7,917 bases of DNA from Desulfobacterales bacterium (GCA_030145015.1 JAQYWI010000225.1:1-7917), one strand, 5' to 3'; shown: positions 1-5,863, numbered from the stretch's first letter. The notes: generated by a model from the letters alone, not told the origin. A program made the numbers and translations.

Positions 1-184
1 TTTTTCCGGGAGACTACATCATTTTTCAGGAAAGTCCGAGACCCTTTTACCTACCGGGTGGCTCCATTAGGCCGATCATCAACTGGCTCCATTATACCGA
101 TCATGACCTGGCCCCATTAGGCCGATCCCAGGGTGGCTCCATTAAGGCGATCATCGAATGGCTCCATATTAGCGGTCATCAACA
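1..184. mobile_element. Probable IS21-family insertion sequence end (partial, runs off left edge)
   Basis: The stretch contains five imperfect copies of a 25-bp sequence with no spacer, described in the next entry. They stop at about 183/184, exactly where the coding frame of a methylase-like gene on the minus strand is lost. Multiple copies of a transposase-binding repeat at the tips are known for IS21-family elements (IstA/IstB), whose ends terminate in CA; a CA lies at 183-184. Positions 1-58 carry no repeat and no gene that I recognise, and would be the inner part of the element. No transposase gene is inside the window, so the family call is inferred from end architecture and the broken neighbour. 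Confidence 0.5.
59..183. repeat. Five tandem 25-bp degenerate repeats
   Basis: Units begin at 59, 84, 109, 134 and 159, an exact 25-bp period. Each starts TGGCYCCAT; the first unit reads TGGCTCCATTAGGCCGATCA followed by TCAAC. Units 2 to 5 differ from it at several positions, mostly in the second half. No sixth unit precedes 59. The constant period with degenerate sequence, placed at the edge of a broken gene, fits repeated transposase-binding sites at an IS end rather than a microsatellite. The last unit supplies the final residues and the stop codon of the truncated minus-strand gene. Confidence 0.85.
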
Positions 185-468
185 AGGAGAGAACCGTAAC
201 TTGACCATGGATCTAAAATTGATTTTACAGGTATGCCAAAGAGATAATCTATAATAAACTCAGTAATATGTTGCGGACAAACACCCTCAGATGCCCTAAT
301 TCCTAATTTCTTAGTAATTGGCATCATATCATTTAAATCGAGATTAATGTTATTTTCCTTAGCAAAGTGAAAGATAGAAGGGAGATCAGCAAAACGTCTG
401 ATAAAATTTGGAGATTTTCTCTGTTGATTCAAAAGCTCCCATAATCGGGTCAAATTTTTATCACCCAT
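169..468 (-). pseudogene. N-terminal remnant of a probable N6-adenine DNA methylase, truncated by an insertion
   Basis: The 99-residue product ends in a class I methyltransferase motif I: DPWSSYGSLL at residues 86-95, preceded by CPQHITEFIIDYLFG (64-78) and VKSILDP. This is the layout of N6-adenine DNA methylases, where a 'P..ltefi..l' helix precedes the SAM-binding glycine loop. Everything after motif I is gone, including the catalytic (N/D)PP(Y/F) motif, and the last residues VDDR plus the stop come from the 25-bp repeat at the insertion-sequence end. The start ATG (468-466) has a good ribosome-binding site, GAGG, about 7 bases upstream on the minus strand. The product cannot be an active enzyme. 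Base composition is AT-rich like the other genes up to 2287. The methylase call rests on one motif region, and another SAM-dependent enzyme remains possible. Confidence 0.6.
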
Positions 469-572
469 AGCTGTACCTCATAGGTATCAAAAACAAAAAA
501 CTTTACCTCTCAGCATGAGAAATAAAGTTTTGTCGTCATCTAATCCATGATGACCTCAAAAGTGCTATGTTT

Positions 573-587
573 TAATAATGATTATTA
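573..587. promoter_or_regulatory. Perfect 7-1-7 palindrome resembling a Fur box
   Basis: TAATAAT-G-ATTATTA is an exact inverted repeat around a central base. It matches the Fur 7-1-7 consensus TGATAATNATTATCA at all but one position per half. It sits about 105 bases upstream of the truncated methylase start and about 350 bases upstream of the IHF-like gene, so the regulated promoter is unclear. The surroundings are very AT-rich, which makes chance palindromes likely. Confidence 0.25.
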
Positions 588-839
588 TTCACATTAATAA
601 TTAATTTCAGAAAGTTATCAGATCAGATCATTAAAAGCAAGAAATACAGATTTAATTAGGCTTTCTCCGAATCACCCCAAGAAAGGTGACTAAAAATAAT
701 TAGGCTCGTCAGGATTGAAAAAGCATCCATGCTAGGCGAGAAATTTCTTCTGAGAATGAAATCGACTTAGGAATCCTCTGATATTTGGGTAAATTCATTA
801 CAACTCGCACTCTTAAATGTAGGCTGGAGAATTTTTCTA

Positions 840-869
840 TTTACTTTTTGAGCGATTAATTTTTATAAC
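840..869 (+). promoter_or_regulatory. Candidate sigma-70 promoter for the IHF-like/nuclease pair
   Basis: TTTACT (840-845) and TATAAC (864-869) are separated by 18 bases, giving a plausible -35/-10 pair. The predicted transcript would start near 876, about 65 bases before the ATG at 940. The call rests on consensus likeness only, in AT-rich sequence. Confidence 0.35.
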
Positions 870-939
870 ATGACATCCTGAACCACCATCTCCACTATTT
901 AAAACTGCTCCCAGAATTCAGATCAAAGGAATCAGAACA

Positions 940-1221
940 ATGGCACTTACAAAAGCGCACATCATTGAAGCCGTTGCAAATCAGATTGGATTCCCCAAGA
1001 ACCATTCATCAGAAATAGTCGAAACCCTCTTGGAAATTATTAAAAGAACCCTTGAGTCTGGTGAGGATGTTATGATCAGTAACTTTGGTAAATTTTGTAT
1101 CAAAGAAAAATGGGAACGAAGGGGCAGGAACCCTTCAACAGGAGACTCAATGATGCTTGCTCCAAGAAAAGTGGTGACTTTTAGATCTTCGGGGAAATTG
1201 AGGGAAAAGATTAATAGATAG
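940..1221 (+). CDS. ihfA: IHF alpha-like DNA-bending protein (HU/IHF family)
   Basis: The 93-residue protein has the usual length and full fold of the HU/IHF family. An N-terminal helical dimerisation part (about 1-40) begins MALTKAHIIEAV; next come GEDVMISNFGKF (41-52), the DNA-contacting beta arm with GRNPSTG at 62-68, including the intercalating proline P65, and a C-terminal RKVVTFRSSGKLREKIN helix. MALTKA, GRNPxTG and VVTFR match IHF alpha better than HU. Such proteins bind the minor groove, bend DNA sharply, and act in recombination, transcription and integration. The start is supported by AAAGGA (925-930), 9 bases before the ATG. The stop is followed at once by the nuclease gene, which suggests co-transcription. 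The arm (KEKWERRGRNP, SMMLAP) departs from standard IHF sequences, so this may be an accessory paralogue rather than the main chromosomal copy. Confidence 0.88.
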   Translation: MALTKAHIIEAVANQIGFPKNHSSEIVETLLEIIKRTLESGEDVMISNFGKFCIKEKWERRGRNPSTGDSMMLAPRKVVTFRSSGKLREKINR

Positions 1222-1239
1222 GTGGGGATGATAAAAACT

Positions 1240-2016
1240 ATGGAAACTCAAGAAAACAATCTCCTGATTAATCTCCACCGTTGGGCATTCAGGCAAGATG
1301 AGAATTTCACAACCGAATCGTTTGTTCATTTACTCAATCACCTAATCATGGATGAACCCAAAATCGCTACCAAAATTTTACGAAAACTGACTGGTGATTT
1401 TCTGAAATTGAAGGTGCGTGAAACATCGAATGTCCGAATTATCACACAGCCCATTACGGATTCGGGTAAGCCAGATATTGAAATTTCGGTTGGCAGATTT
1501 GTGTTTTTCATTGAGGTTAAGGTTGAATCAGAAACAAACGAAAACCAATTGAAACGGTACAAGAATGCCCTTAAAGGCTTTAAGGATAAAGAAACTAAAT
1601 TAATCTTTCTATCAAAGTACCCTATATCCTCCGATTTAAAATTTAAACCTGATTTAGCTGTAAGATGGTATCAGGTTGGTGATTGGCTGGAAAGGGAATT
1701 ACGGTCTGATAACATTAAACCTTTATCAAGATTTTTCATTGAACAGTTTCATGGATTCTTGGGCAAACAGAATATGATTGTCAAAAAGGTCAGTTCACCA
1801 ATTTCTGAATCTTTGAAATCATACCAAAAGAATGTTGGGGATCTGGCTAAGGCATTGGGCAATATGCGCTCAATGAAAAGGCTTGAAGAAATTCAAGAAT
1901 TGCGTCCTGTTCGTGAGCTTATGATCTTGATGGGAGATGCATTAGACGCATTTAAAGGTAAAGTGACATATCGTTTTTTGTCTGGTCAACACAAGGGGGG
2001 GGTGGATGGGCTTTAG
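1240..2016 (+). CDS. PD-(D/E)XK superfamily nuclease, N-terminal part (frameshifted at a G8 tract)
   Basis: Counted from the ATG at 1240, the protein holds a restriction-endonuclease-type core: a leading helix with RWAFRQDENFTTESFVHLL, then PD at residues 78-79 (GKPDIEI), EVK at 92-94 (FFIEVKVE), and QLKRY with Q103. This is the PD-(D/E)XK arrangement of metal-dependent DNA cleavage; overall it resembles the PDDEXK_4-type family. The frame ends at TAG 2014-2016, four codons after a run of eight G (1995-2002). Its missing C-terminus lies in the +1 frame and continues to 2287. GTG 1222 and ATG 1228 are in-frame alternative starts; 1240 is preferred because a G-rich block (1221-1227) could serve as a distant ribosome-binding site and because METQENNLL fits the start of the conserved helix. 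GTG 1222 directly abuts the IHF-like stop codon, so translational coupling is possible. Confidence 0.8.
   Translation: METQENNLLINLHRWAFRQDENFTTESFVHLLNHLIMDEPKIATKILRKLTGDFLKLKVRETSNVRIITQPITDSGKPDIEISVGRFVFFIEVKVESETNENQLKRYKNALKGFKDKETKLIFLSKYPISSDLKFKPDLAVRWYQVGDWLERELRSDNIKPLSRFFIEQFHGFLGKQNMIVKKVSSPISESLKSYQKNVGDLAKALGNMRSMKRLEEIQELRPVRELMILMGDALDAFKGKVTYRFLSGQHKGGVDGL
1995..2002 (+). repeat. Run of eight G at the frame switch of the nuclease gene
   Basis: The sequence reads ACAA followed by eight G and TGGATGGGC. With eight G the nuclease frame reads K-G-G-V-D-G-L-stop. With seven G it reads K-G-G-W-M-G-F-S-L-N and continues for a further 90 residues. Homopolymer G runs are prone to replication slippage, transcriptional slippage and sequencing error. 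Confidence 0.95.
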
Positions 2017-2287
2017 CCTGAATAATATGCTCTATTTTTTCTCTATCTATTACGAAAATCCAGAAATAGTTGTTTTCGACACTTTTGATTTTAAAATTGA
2101 TGAATTAAAATTCGATGGGAAAATCGGGAAAACATGGACGGTAGGTAGACGCTTGAGATGGATGAACGAATTAAACCTTGTATCGGATGAAATTGATTTC
2201 TTTTCTCAAACAAAAGAATCCCAAATGAGGATTCTGAAAGATTTCATAAAACAAAGTTATAATTACCTCCAGAAGATTAAAGCGTAA
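2006..2287 (+). CDS. C-terminal part of the PD-(D/E)XK nuclease, displaced to the +1 frame
   Basis: This frame is open without interruption from the G tract to the stop at 2285-2287 and contains 93 residues if started at ATG 2006. It has no ribosome-binding site of its own beyond the G-rich tract, and it opens with GFSLNNMLYFFSIYYENPEIVVF, a hydrophobic strand-like pattern expected inside a folded domain rather than at an N-terminus. Removing one G upstream joins it to the preceding part as HKGG-W-MGFSLN, giving about 354 residues from ATG 1240 minus the 6 residues of the longer start, that is roughly 348. It is therefore best read as the tail of the nuclease, not as an independent gene. The tail ends with a lysine-rich helix (KDFIKQSYNYLQKIKA). 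Confidence 0.7.
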   Translation: MGFSLNNMLYFFSIYYENPEIVVFDTFDFKIDELKFDGKIGKTWTVGRRLRWMNELNLVSDEIDFFSQTKESQMRILKDFIKQSYNYLQKIKA

Positions 2288-2408
2288 GCGGATCTGAAAT
2301 TTTGTTAAAAATGTGGTTAATGAGGAGCTTTAGTCCGTCCTTGATTGGACACCAAAGGTTATTCATATGAAGTTTCTGATACCAGCAAAAGTCATTTAAC
2401 ATAATTCG

Positions 2409-2430
2409 GGGGTCGGATAGGGGTCGGATA
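2409..2430. repeat. Two exact tandem copies of GGGGTCGGATA
   Basis: Copies occupy 2409-2419 and 2420-2430, preceded by an extra G and followed by GG and then CTTTTTATCTC. Short GGGGTC-type doublets followed by a pyrimidine-rich run occur beside REP-associated (IS200-like) transposase genes in many bacteria. No such transposase is visible here, so a remnant is only a suggestion. Confidence 0.6.
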
Positions 2431-2487
2431 GGCTTTTTATCTCTATTTTTAATATTAATTTCATATACTTAAATCAATATGGGTGTA

Positions 2488-2511
2488 TTCGATTCCCATG
2501 CACTTCCGCCA
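2488..2511 (+). other. tRNA-Ser 3'-end-like segment, possible attachment-site remnant
   Basis: The segment reads TTCGATTCCCATG then CACTTCCGCCA. It resembles a T loop (TTCGATT), T-stem 3' strand, a 7-base acceptor strand CACTTCC, discriminator G and encoded CCA, as in tRNA-Ser genes that begin GGAAGTG. There is one base too many between T loop and acceptor strand, and the ATGGG at 2479-2483 that pairs with CCCAT leaves an 11-base loop. No 5' half of a tRNA precedes it, so it is not a functional tRNA. Integrative elements commonly leave such 3'-end copies at one border. Confidence 0.35.
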
Positions 2512-2827
2512 ACACTTTATAAAGACCGCCCCTATAGAGCTACATTATCGCGCCTTTTAATATAACCCACCTTTGCAATTCAATTTGAACAGCCAACTAC
2601 TTTGTATATTTATCCATGGCTTTTGTCAAAGATTCATCTGTATTTGAAATTCTTAATACTTAAAGTAAATTATTCGATAACAATTTTAATTATCTTATTT
2701 TATATATTAATAATATATTTATTAAAACTTTAAGCAATGACCCGTTCGGCTCATTTATATATAGACGAAGTTAATTAAAATGTTATAGAGAGACATTTCA
2801 AACCATTAATTCTTCGGAGCATTAAAT

Positions 2828-4054
2828 ATGAACACGAGTCAAGCGTCAGCATCGAAATTTCGGTGGGTGATAATTTCCGCTGCATTCATCATCATGATGG
2901 TGATTAGCATTTATCAGTATTCCTGGTTTCTATTCGCCTACACGATTGAAAAAAGCTTCGCCTGGAATCCTGCAGCCATCGGCATGACGTTTACGGTGTT
3001 TGCCTATGCCGCTACCTTTGTGCAGCCGTTTTCAGGCTTTATCGCCGATTCCTACGGCCCTCGAAAAATGGCGCTGGCCGCCTCTTTTCTTGTCGGAATC
3101 GGGTTTATTCTGTGCTCGTTTGTATCTTCGCCCCATGTGTTCTATCTATACTATGGCCTTGGCGGGCTGGGCGTTGGTGTTCTCTACGGTATCTCTACCG
3201 CCTGTGCGGTCAAATGGTTTCCGGACAGGCGCGGATTCGCGGCCGGTCTGGTTGTTTTTGGGTTTGGTGCCGGGACGGCAATTTTTAACTTCTTCATTCA
3301 GGCATTACTGGATTCCAGAGGGATCAGTTCAACATTTTTATGGGTCGGATCATGCATGCTTATCATTTTAGTTCCCCTTTCACTGCTATTGAATTATCCT
3401 GCTCAAGAATGCTCGCTTCCCTCTAAATCAGTGGATGAGAAATCTAAAAAGGTCATTAATTATAAACCCGCTGAAATGCTAAAAACCTATCAGTGGTTCC
3501 TGATCTATTTTTCGTTTGCGGGAACGGTCTCGATTGTGCTCATGTTTGGCGCTCAGATGAAAATGCTGGCCCGCGAGTTCAATATTCCTGAGAGCTATTT
3601 CAACTGGGTATTGGTGTTGTTTCCCCTGGCCAACGGGTTGAGCAGAGTCTTTGCCGGTGCGGTCTCCGACAGGATCGGCAGGGAAAAAACAATGATGTTA
3701 TTTTACTCCGTGTTAGGCCTTTCCATCTTTGCATTCGTCCTGCTGGCGCACATACCCGTGCTGTTTGTATTAATTGTATTTACGGCCTCATTACTCGGGG
3801 GCGCCCCCTTTGCACTGTATCCAGCGACGATCGGAGATTACTATGGTGCCAAGTACTCCACGACAAATTACGGAATTACCTATACCGCCAAGGCCTGGGC
3901 CGGGTTAATATCCGGCTGGTTGAGCGGGTACCTCCTGATAAAATTTGGTTCTTACCGGCTGGCGCTGGTTATCGTGGCGGTATGCAGTTTGATTGCGGCG
4001 GCGCTTTCCAATCCACGATTGTTGAAAATGCCCTCAAAAAAGAAACCACAATGA
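2828..4054 (+). CDS. MFS transporter of the oxalate/formate antiporter (OFA) family
   Basis: The 408-residue protein has the length and hydrophobic pattern of a 12-helix inner-membrane carrier, with a central charged loop around 195-215 (SKSVDEKSKK). MFS motif A appears in both halves: GFIADSYGPRKM (70-81) and GAVSDRIGREK (277-287). The segment KWFPDRRGFAAGLVVFGFGAG (129-149) and the YGITYTAKAWAGL stretch (348-360) are characteristic of OFA carriers. In OxlT of Oxalobacter, two basic residues, Arg272 in helix 8 and Lys355 in helix 11, bind the oxalate carboxylates; this protein has R273 in NGLSRVFAG and K355 in YTAKAW. A small mono- or dicarboxylate anion is therefore the likely substrate, though which one cannot be read from sequence. 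GGAG (2816-2819) lies 8 bases before the ATG. The gene stands alone and converges with the ggt gene. Confidence 0.88.
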   Translation: MNTSQASASKFRWVIISAAFIIMMVISIYQYSWFLFAYTIEKSFAWNPAAIGMTFTVFAYAATFVQPFSGFIADSYGPRKMALAASFLVGIGFILCSFVSSPHVFYLYYGLGGLGVGVLYGISTACAVKWFPDRRGFAAGLVVFGFGAGTAIFNFFIQALLDSRGISSTFLWVGSCMLIILVPLSLLLNYPAQECSLPSKSVDEKSKKVINYKPAEMLKTYQWFLIYFSFAGTVSIVLMFGAQMKMLAREFNIPESYFNWVLVLFPLANGLSRVFAGAVSDRIGREKTMMLFYSVLGLSIFAFVLLAHIPVLFVLIVFTASLLGGAPFALYPATIGDYYGAKYSTTNYGITYTAKAWAGLISGWLSGYLLIKFGSYRLALVIVAVCSLIAAALSNPRLLKMPSKKKPQ

Positions 4055-4058
4055 CCAT

Positions 4059-4225
4059 GGTTTCAGGTTTCGGGTGTCAGGTGTCAGGTCTTGGCCGCGT
4101 GTAGTGGCTGCGATCGCGCAAGCGGGTTTCAAGCTTCGGAGGTATTAATGGGGATCATTCAGAGAGCGCAAAGCTTGGCAGCAAGCATAGGATCTCCTGA
4201 CACCTGAACACTGAAACCTGAAACC
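4059..4225. repeat. 167-bp element bounded by 30-bp imperfect inverted repeats
   Basis: The left arm (4059-4088, beginning GGTTTCAGGTTTC and ending AGGTGTCAGG) and the right arm (4196-4225) are reverse complements at 26 of 30 positions; all four mismatches lie in the middle. The arms are themselves internally repetitive (GGTTTCAGGTTTC, GGTGTCAGGTGTCAGG). The 107-base interior contains the palindromic GCGATCGC and a short frame with a strong ribosome-binding site. The element starts 4 bases after the transporter stop and ends 14 bases before the ggt stop. It resembles a miniature non-autonomous or REP-like element and could also act as a bidirectional barrier between the convergent genes. Confidence 0.7.
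4148..4207 (+). other. 19-codon open frame inside the inverted-repeat element
   Basis: ATG 4148 is preceded by a near-ideal GGAGGT (4138-4143) and opens a frame for MGIIQRAQSLAASIGSPDT, ending at TGA 4205-4207 within the right repeat arm. It could be the surviving start of a gene cut by the element, a leader peptide, or chance. No family is recognisable. Confidence 0.2.
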
Positions 4226-4239
4226 TTTATCATTGCATC

Positions 4240-5853
4240 TCAACACCCGATGGCATAGGCCTGGCGGCGTGGGTCGGCCCCTGCTTTGAGAACACCGTCG
4301 TTGGTGTCGATCAAAATGACCTGAGAGCTGCCCATAACCGGGTCCCAGTCAGACAATCGCTCCAGCGCGTGCCCCCTGGCCTTCAATCCGGCTATCGTTT
4401 CGGTTGGAAAGCGACCCTCCAGCTGCAGCGTCCCATCCGGATTGCCCCGCCAACGCGGTGCTTCCACGGCCTGCTGAACATCGGCTTCGAACTCGAGCAT
4501 GCTGGTGATCAACTGGATAATCGTTTGCGTTTGGCCGTCGGCGCCGGGCGTGCCCAGAACCATGTAAGGCCGGCCATCTTTAAGGATCATGGCCGGATGC
4601 AGGGTGTGATAGGGTCGCTTGCGGGGTTCGAGACGGTTGACATGGTTCGCATCCAGACTGAAGCCCCCGCTCCGGTTGTGCAGGATCATGCCCGTTTCAG
4701 GCACCATGACGCAGCTGCCGAAGGCTTCAAACAGACTCTGGATCAGCGCAACGGCGTTGCCGTCACCATCGACCACGGATAGGAAAATGGTATCATTGCC
4801 TTTGTCTGAAAAATCCGTTGCTGCGACGGCCCTGGCAGCTTCCCCGGAATCAATCCTTTCGATCTGTTTTTTAGCATATCCTTTGTGCAGCATCTGATCG
4901 ACAGGCACGGGGTGGAAGTCAGGATCGCAGACATATTTATCCCGATCGGCAAATGCGAGTTTTTTGGCTTCGACCATTAGATGAACCAGCTCGGCCTGCC
5001 CGAATTTCAGCGTGGCCGCCAGATCAAAGTTCTCCAGCATGTTGGCCTGCATCAGAAGGGCAATCCCCTGGGAGTTGGGCGGTTGGGTGCAGATTTCATA
5101 GTCCCGGTAGGTTGTCTTGAGCGGCGTATGCCATGTGACGGTGTGGTCGGTCAGATCCTGCGGGCCAATCAAGCCTCCGTCTGACTCACATAAAGCGATC
5201 AGGGCTTCACCCAGCGGACCCCGATAAAAAGCATCCGGTCCGCGGTCGGCCAGCATCTTGAGCGATTCGGCCAAACGGGGCTGAAGCAGCCGTTTGCCCA
5301 CTTCGGGTAATTGGCCGTTGCTGAAAAAGGTCTCGGCGGCGGCGGGTGACTGTTTTAGAAACATCAGGCGGTCTCGGATGGCATCTCGCAGTTCGGCGTA
5401 GACAGGAAAGCCGTTTTGGGCATAGTCAATGGCCTTTGGAAGCAACCGGTCGAGGCTCATGCTGCCGTACCTTTCAAGGGCGGCCTGCCAGCCGGCGATA
5501 GCTCCGGGAACGGTGGCTGTCAGGAGACCCGTCTCGGGCATGACCGTGTAACCCTTTGCGCGAAAGACATCCAGAGTCGCCGCAGACGGTGCCCGGCCAG
5601 AGGCATTGAGGGCTTCAAATTTCGATTCTGCGACCATATAAATCAGGGCAAACAAGTCTCCCCCAAGGCCGCACATATGCGGTCGAACCACGGTCATTAC
5701 CAGGTTGGCGCCAATAGCAGCGTCGACAGCGTTGCCGCCTGCCTCCAGAATGGCCGCACCCGCCTGTGCGGCGAGAGGGTGATCGGCGGTGATCATCCAC
5801 TGGGTTCCCATAACGACCGGACGATGAGAGCTAAATTGAATCGGCATATTCAT
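4240..5853 (-). CDS. ggt: Gamma-glutamyltransferase-family protein (cytoplasmic N-terminal nucleophile hydrolase)
   Basis: The 537-residue protein covers the whole GGT fold. Landmarks are ADHPLAAQAGAAILEAGGNAVDAA (23-46), CGLGGDLFALIY (61-72), NASGRAP (83-89) with R87 placed like the arginine that binds the substrate carboxylate, QPPNSQG (257-263), and the autoprocessing site GNDTIFLSVVDGDGNAV (352-368). T355 should be the catalytic N-terminal nucleophile of the small subunit after self-cleavage. GTPGADGQ (434-441) corresponds to the oxyanion GSPGG motif, with alanine at the second glycine. There is no signal peptide, unlike periplasmic GGT, so the enzyme is probably cytoplasmic, as in the YwrD-like branch. 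AGGAGA directly before the ATG confirms the start. Several residues that hold the glutamyl group in classical GGT are changed, so acylase or amidase activity on other substrates is possible. It follows the amidohydrolase remnant by 10 bases and is probably transcribed with rlmD. Confidence 0.9.
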   Translation of the reverse strand: MNMPIQFSSHRPVVMGTQWMITADHPLAAQAGAAILEAGGNAVDAAIGANLVMTVVRPHMCGLGGDLFALIYMVAESKFEALNASGRAPSAATLDVFRAKGYTVMPETGLLTATVPGAIAGWQAALERYGSMSLDRLLPKAIDYAQNGFPVYAELRDAIRDRLMFLKQSPAAAETFFSNGQLPEVGKRLLQPRLAESLKMLADRGPDAFYRGPLGEALIALCESDGGLIGPQDLTDHTVTWHTPLKTTYRDYEICTQPPNSQGIALLMQANMLENFDLAATLKFGQAELVHLMVEAKKLAFADRDKYVCDPDFHPVPVDQMLHKGYAKKQIERIDSGEAARAVAATDFSDKGNDTIFLSVVDGDGNAVALIQSLFEAFGSCVMVPETGMILHNRSGGFSLDANHVNRLEPRKRPYHTLHPAMILKDGRPYMVLGTPGADGQTQTIIQLITSMLEFEADVQQAVEAPRWRGNPDGTLQLEGRFPTETIAGLKARGHALERLSDWDPVMGSSQVILIDTNDGVLKAGADPRRQAYAIGC

Positions 5854-5863
5854 TTCTCCTGTT

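Larger units (their letters stand above)
469..939. other. Gene-free AT-rich intergenic region between divergent genes
   Basis: No convincing coding sequence is visible on either strand; the few ATG-initiated frames are under 20 codons. It contains several small dyads: TCTCA-GCA-TGAGA (508-520), GTCATC/GATGAC with an 8-base loop (535-554), a perfect 7-1-7 palindrome (573-587), and overlapping stems at 661-690 (CTTTCT/AGAAAG and TCACC/GGTGA, which share bases). A candidate promoter for the IHF-like gene lies near its right end. The length suggests regulatory content or decayed sequence. Confidence 0.6.
2288..2827. other. Gene-free AT-rich region upstream of the transporter gene
   Basis: No coding sequence can be supported; the open frames are 10-20 codons without ribosome-binding sites. 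The stretch holds a tandem GGGGTCGGATA repeat (2409-2430), a tRNA 3'-end-like segment (2488-2511), and a very AT-rich leader (about 2640-2800) that probably includes the transporter promoter. No strong stem followed by a T run was seen after the nuclease gene. Confidence 0.6.

Noticed and set aside
59..183. CRISPR array
   Set aside because: The repeats are contiguous with no spacers, degenerate, and have no cas genes nearby.
1338..1562. Minus-strand coding frame opposite the nuclease
   Set aside because: It lies opposite a gene with clear nuclease motifs, and its translation shows no recognisable domain; it is a shadow frame.
2313..2357. Rho-independent terminator after the nuclease gene
   Set aside because: GTCC-TTGATT-GGAC forms only a 4-bp stem and no T run follows.
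2479..2511. Complete tRNA gene
   Set aside because: Only a 3'-end-like segment is present. No D arm, anticodon arm or complementary GGAAGTG 5' strand lies upstream, and the T arm has an oversized loop.
3000..3371. Second plus-strand frame of 123 codons inside the transporter
   Set aside because: It overlaps the transmembrane-coding frame of a well-recognised OFA carrier and resembles no family.
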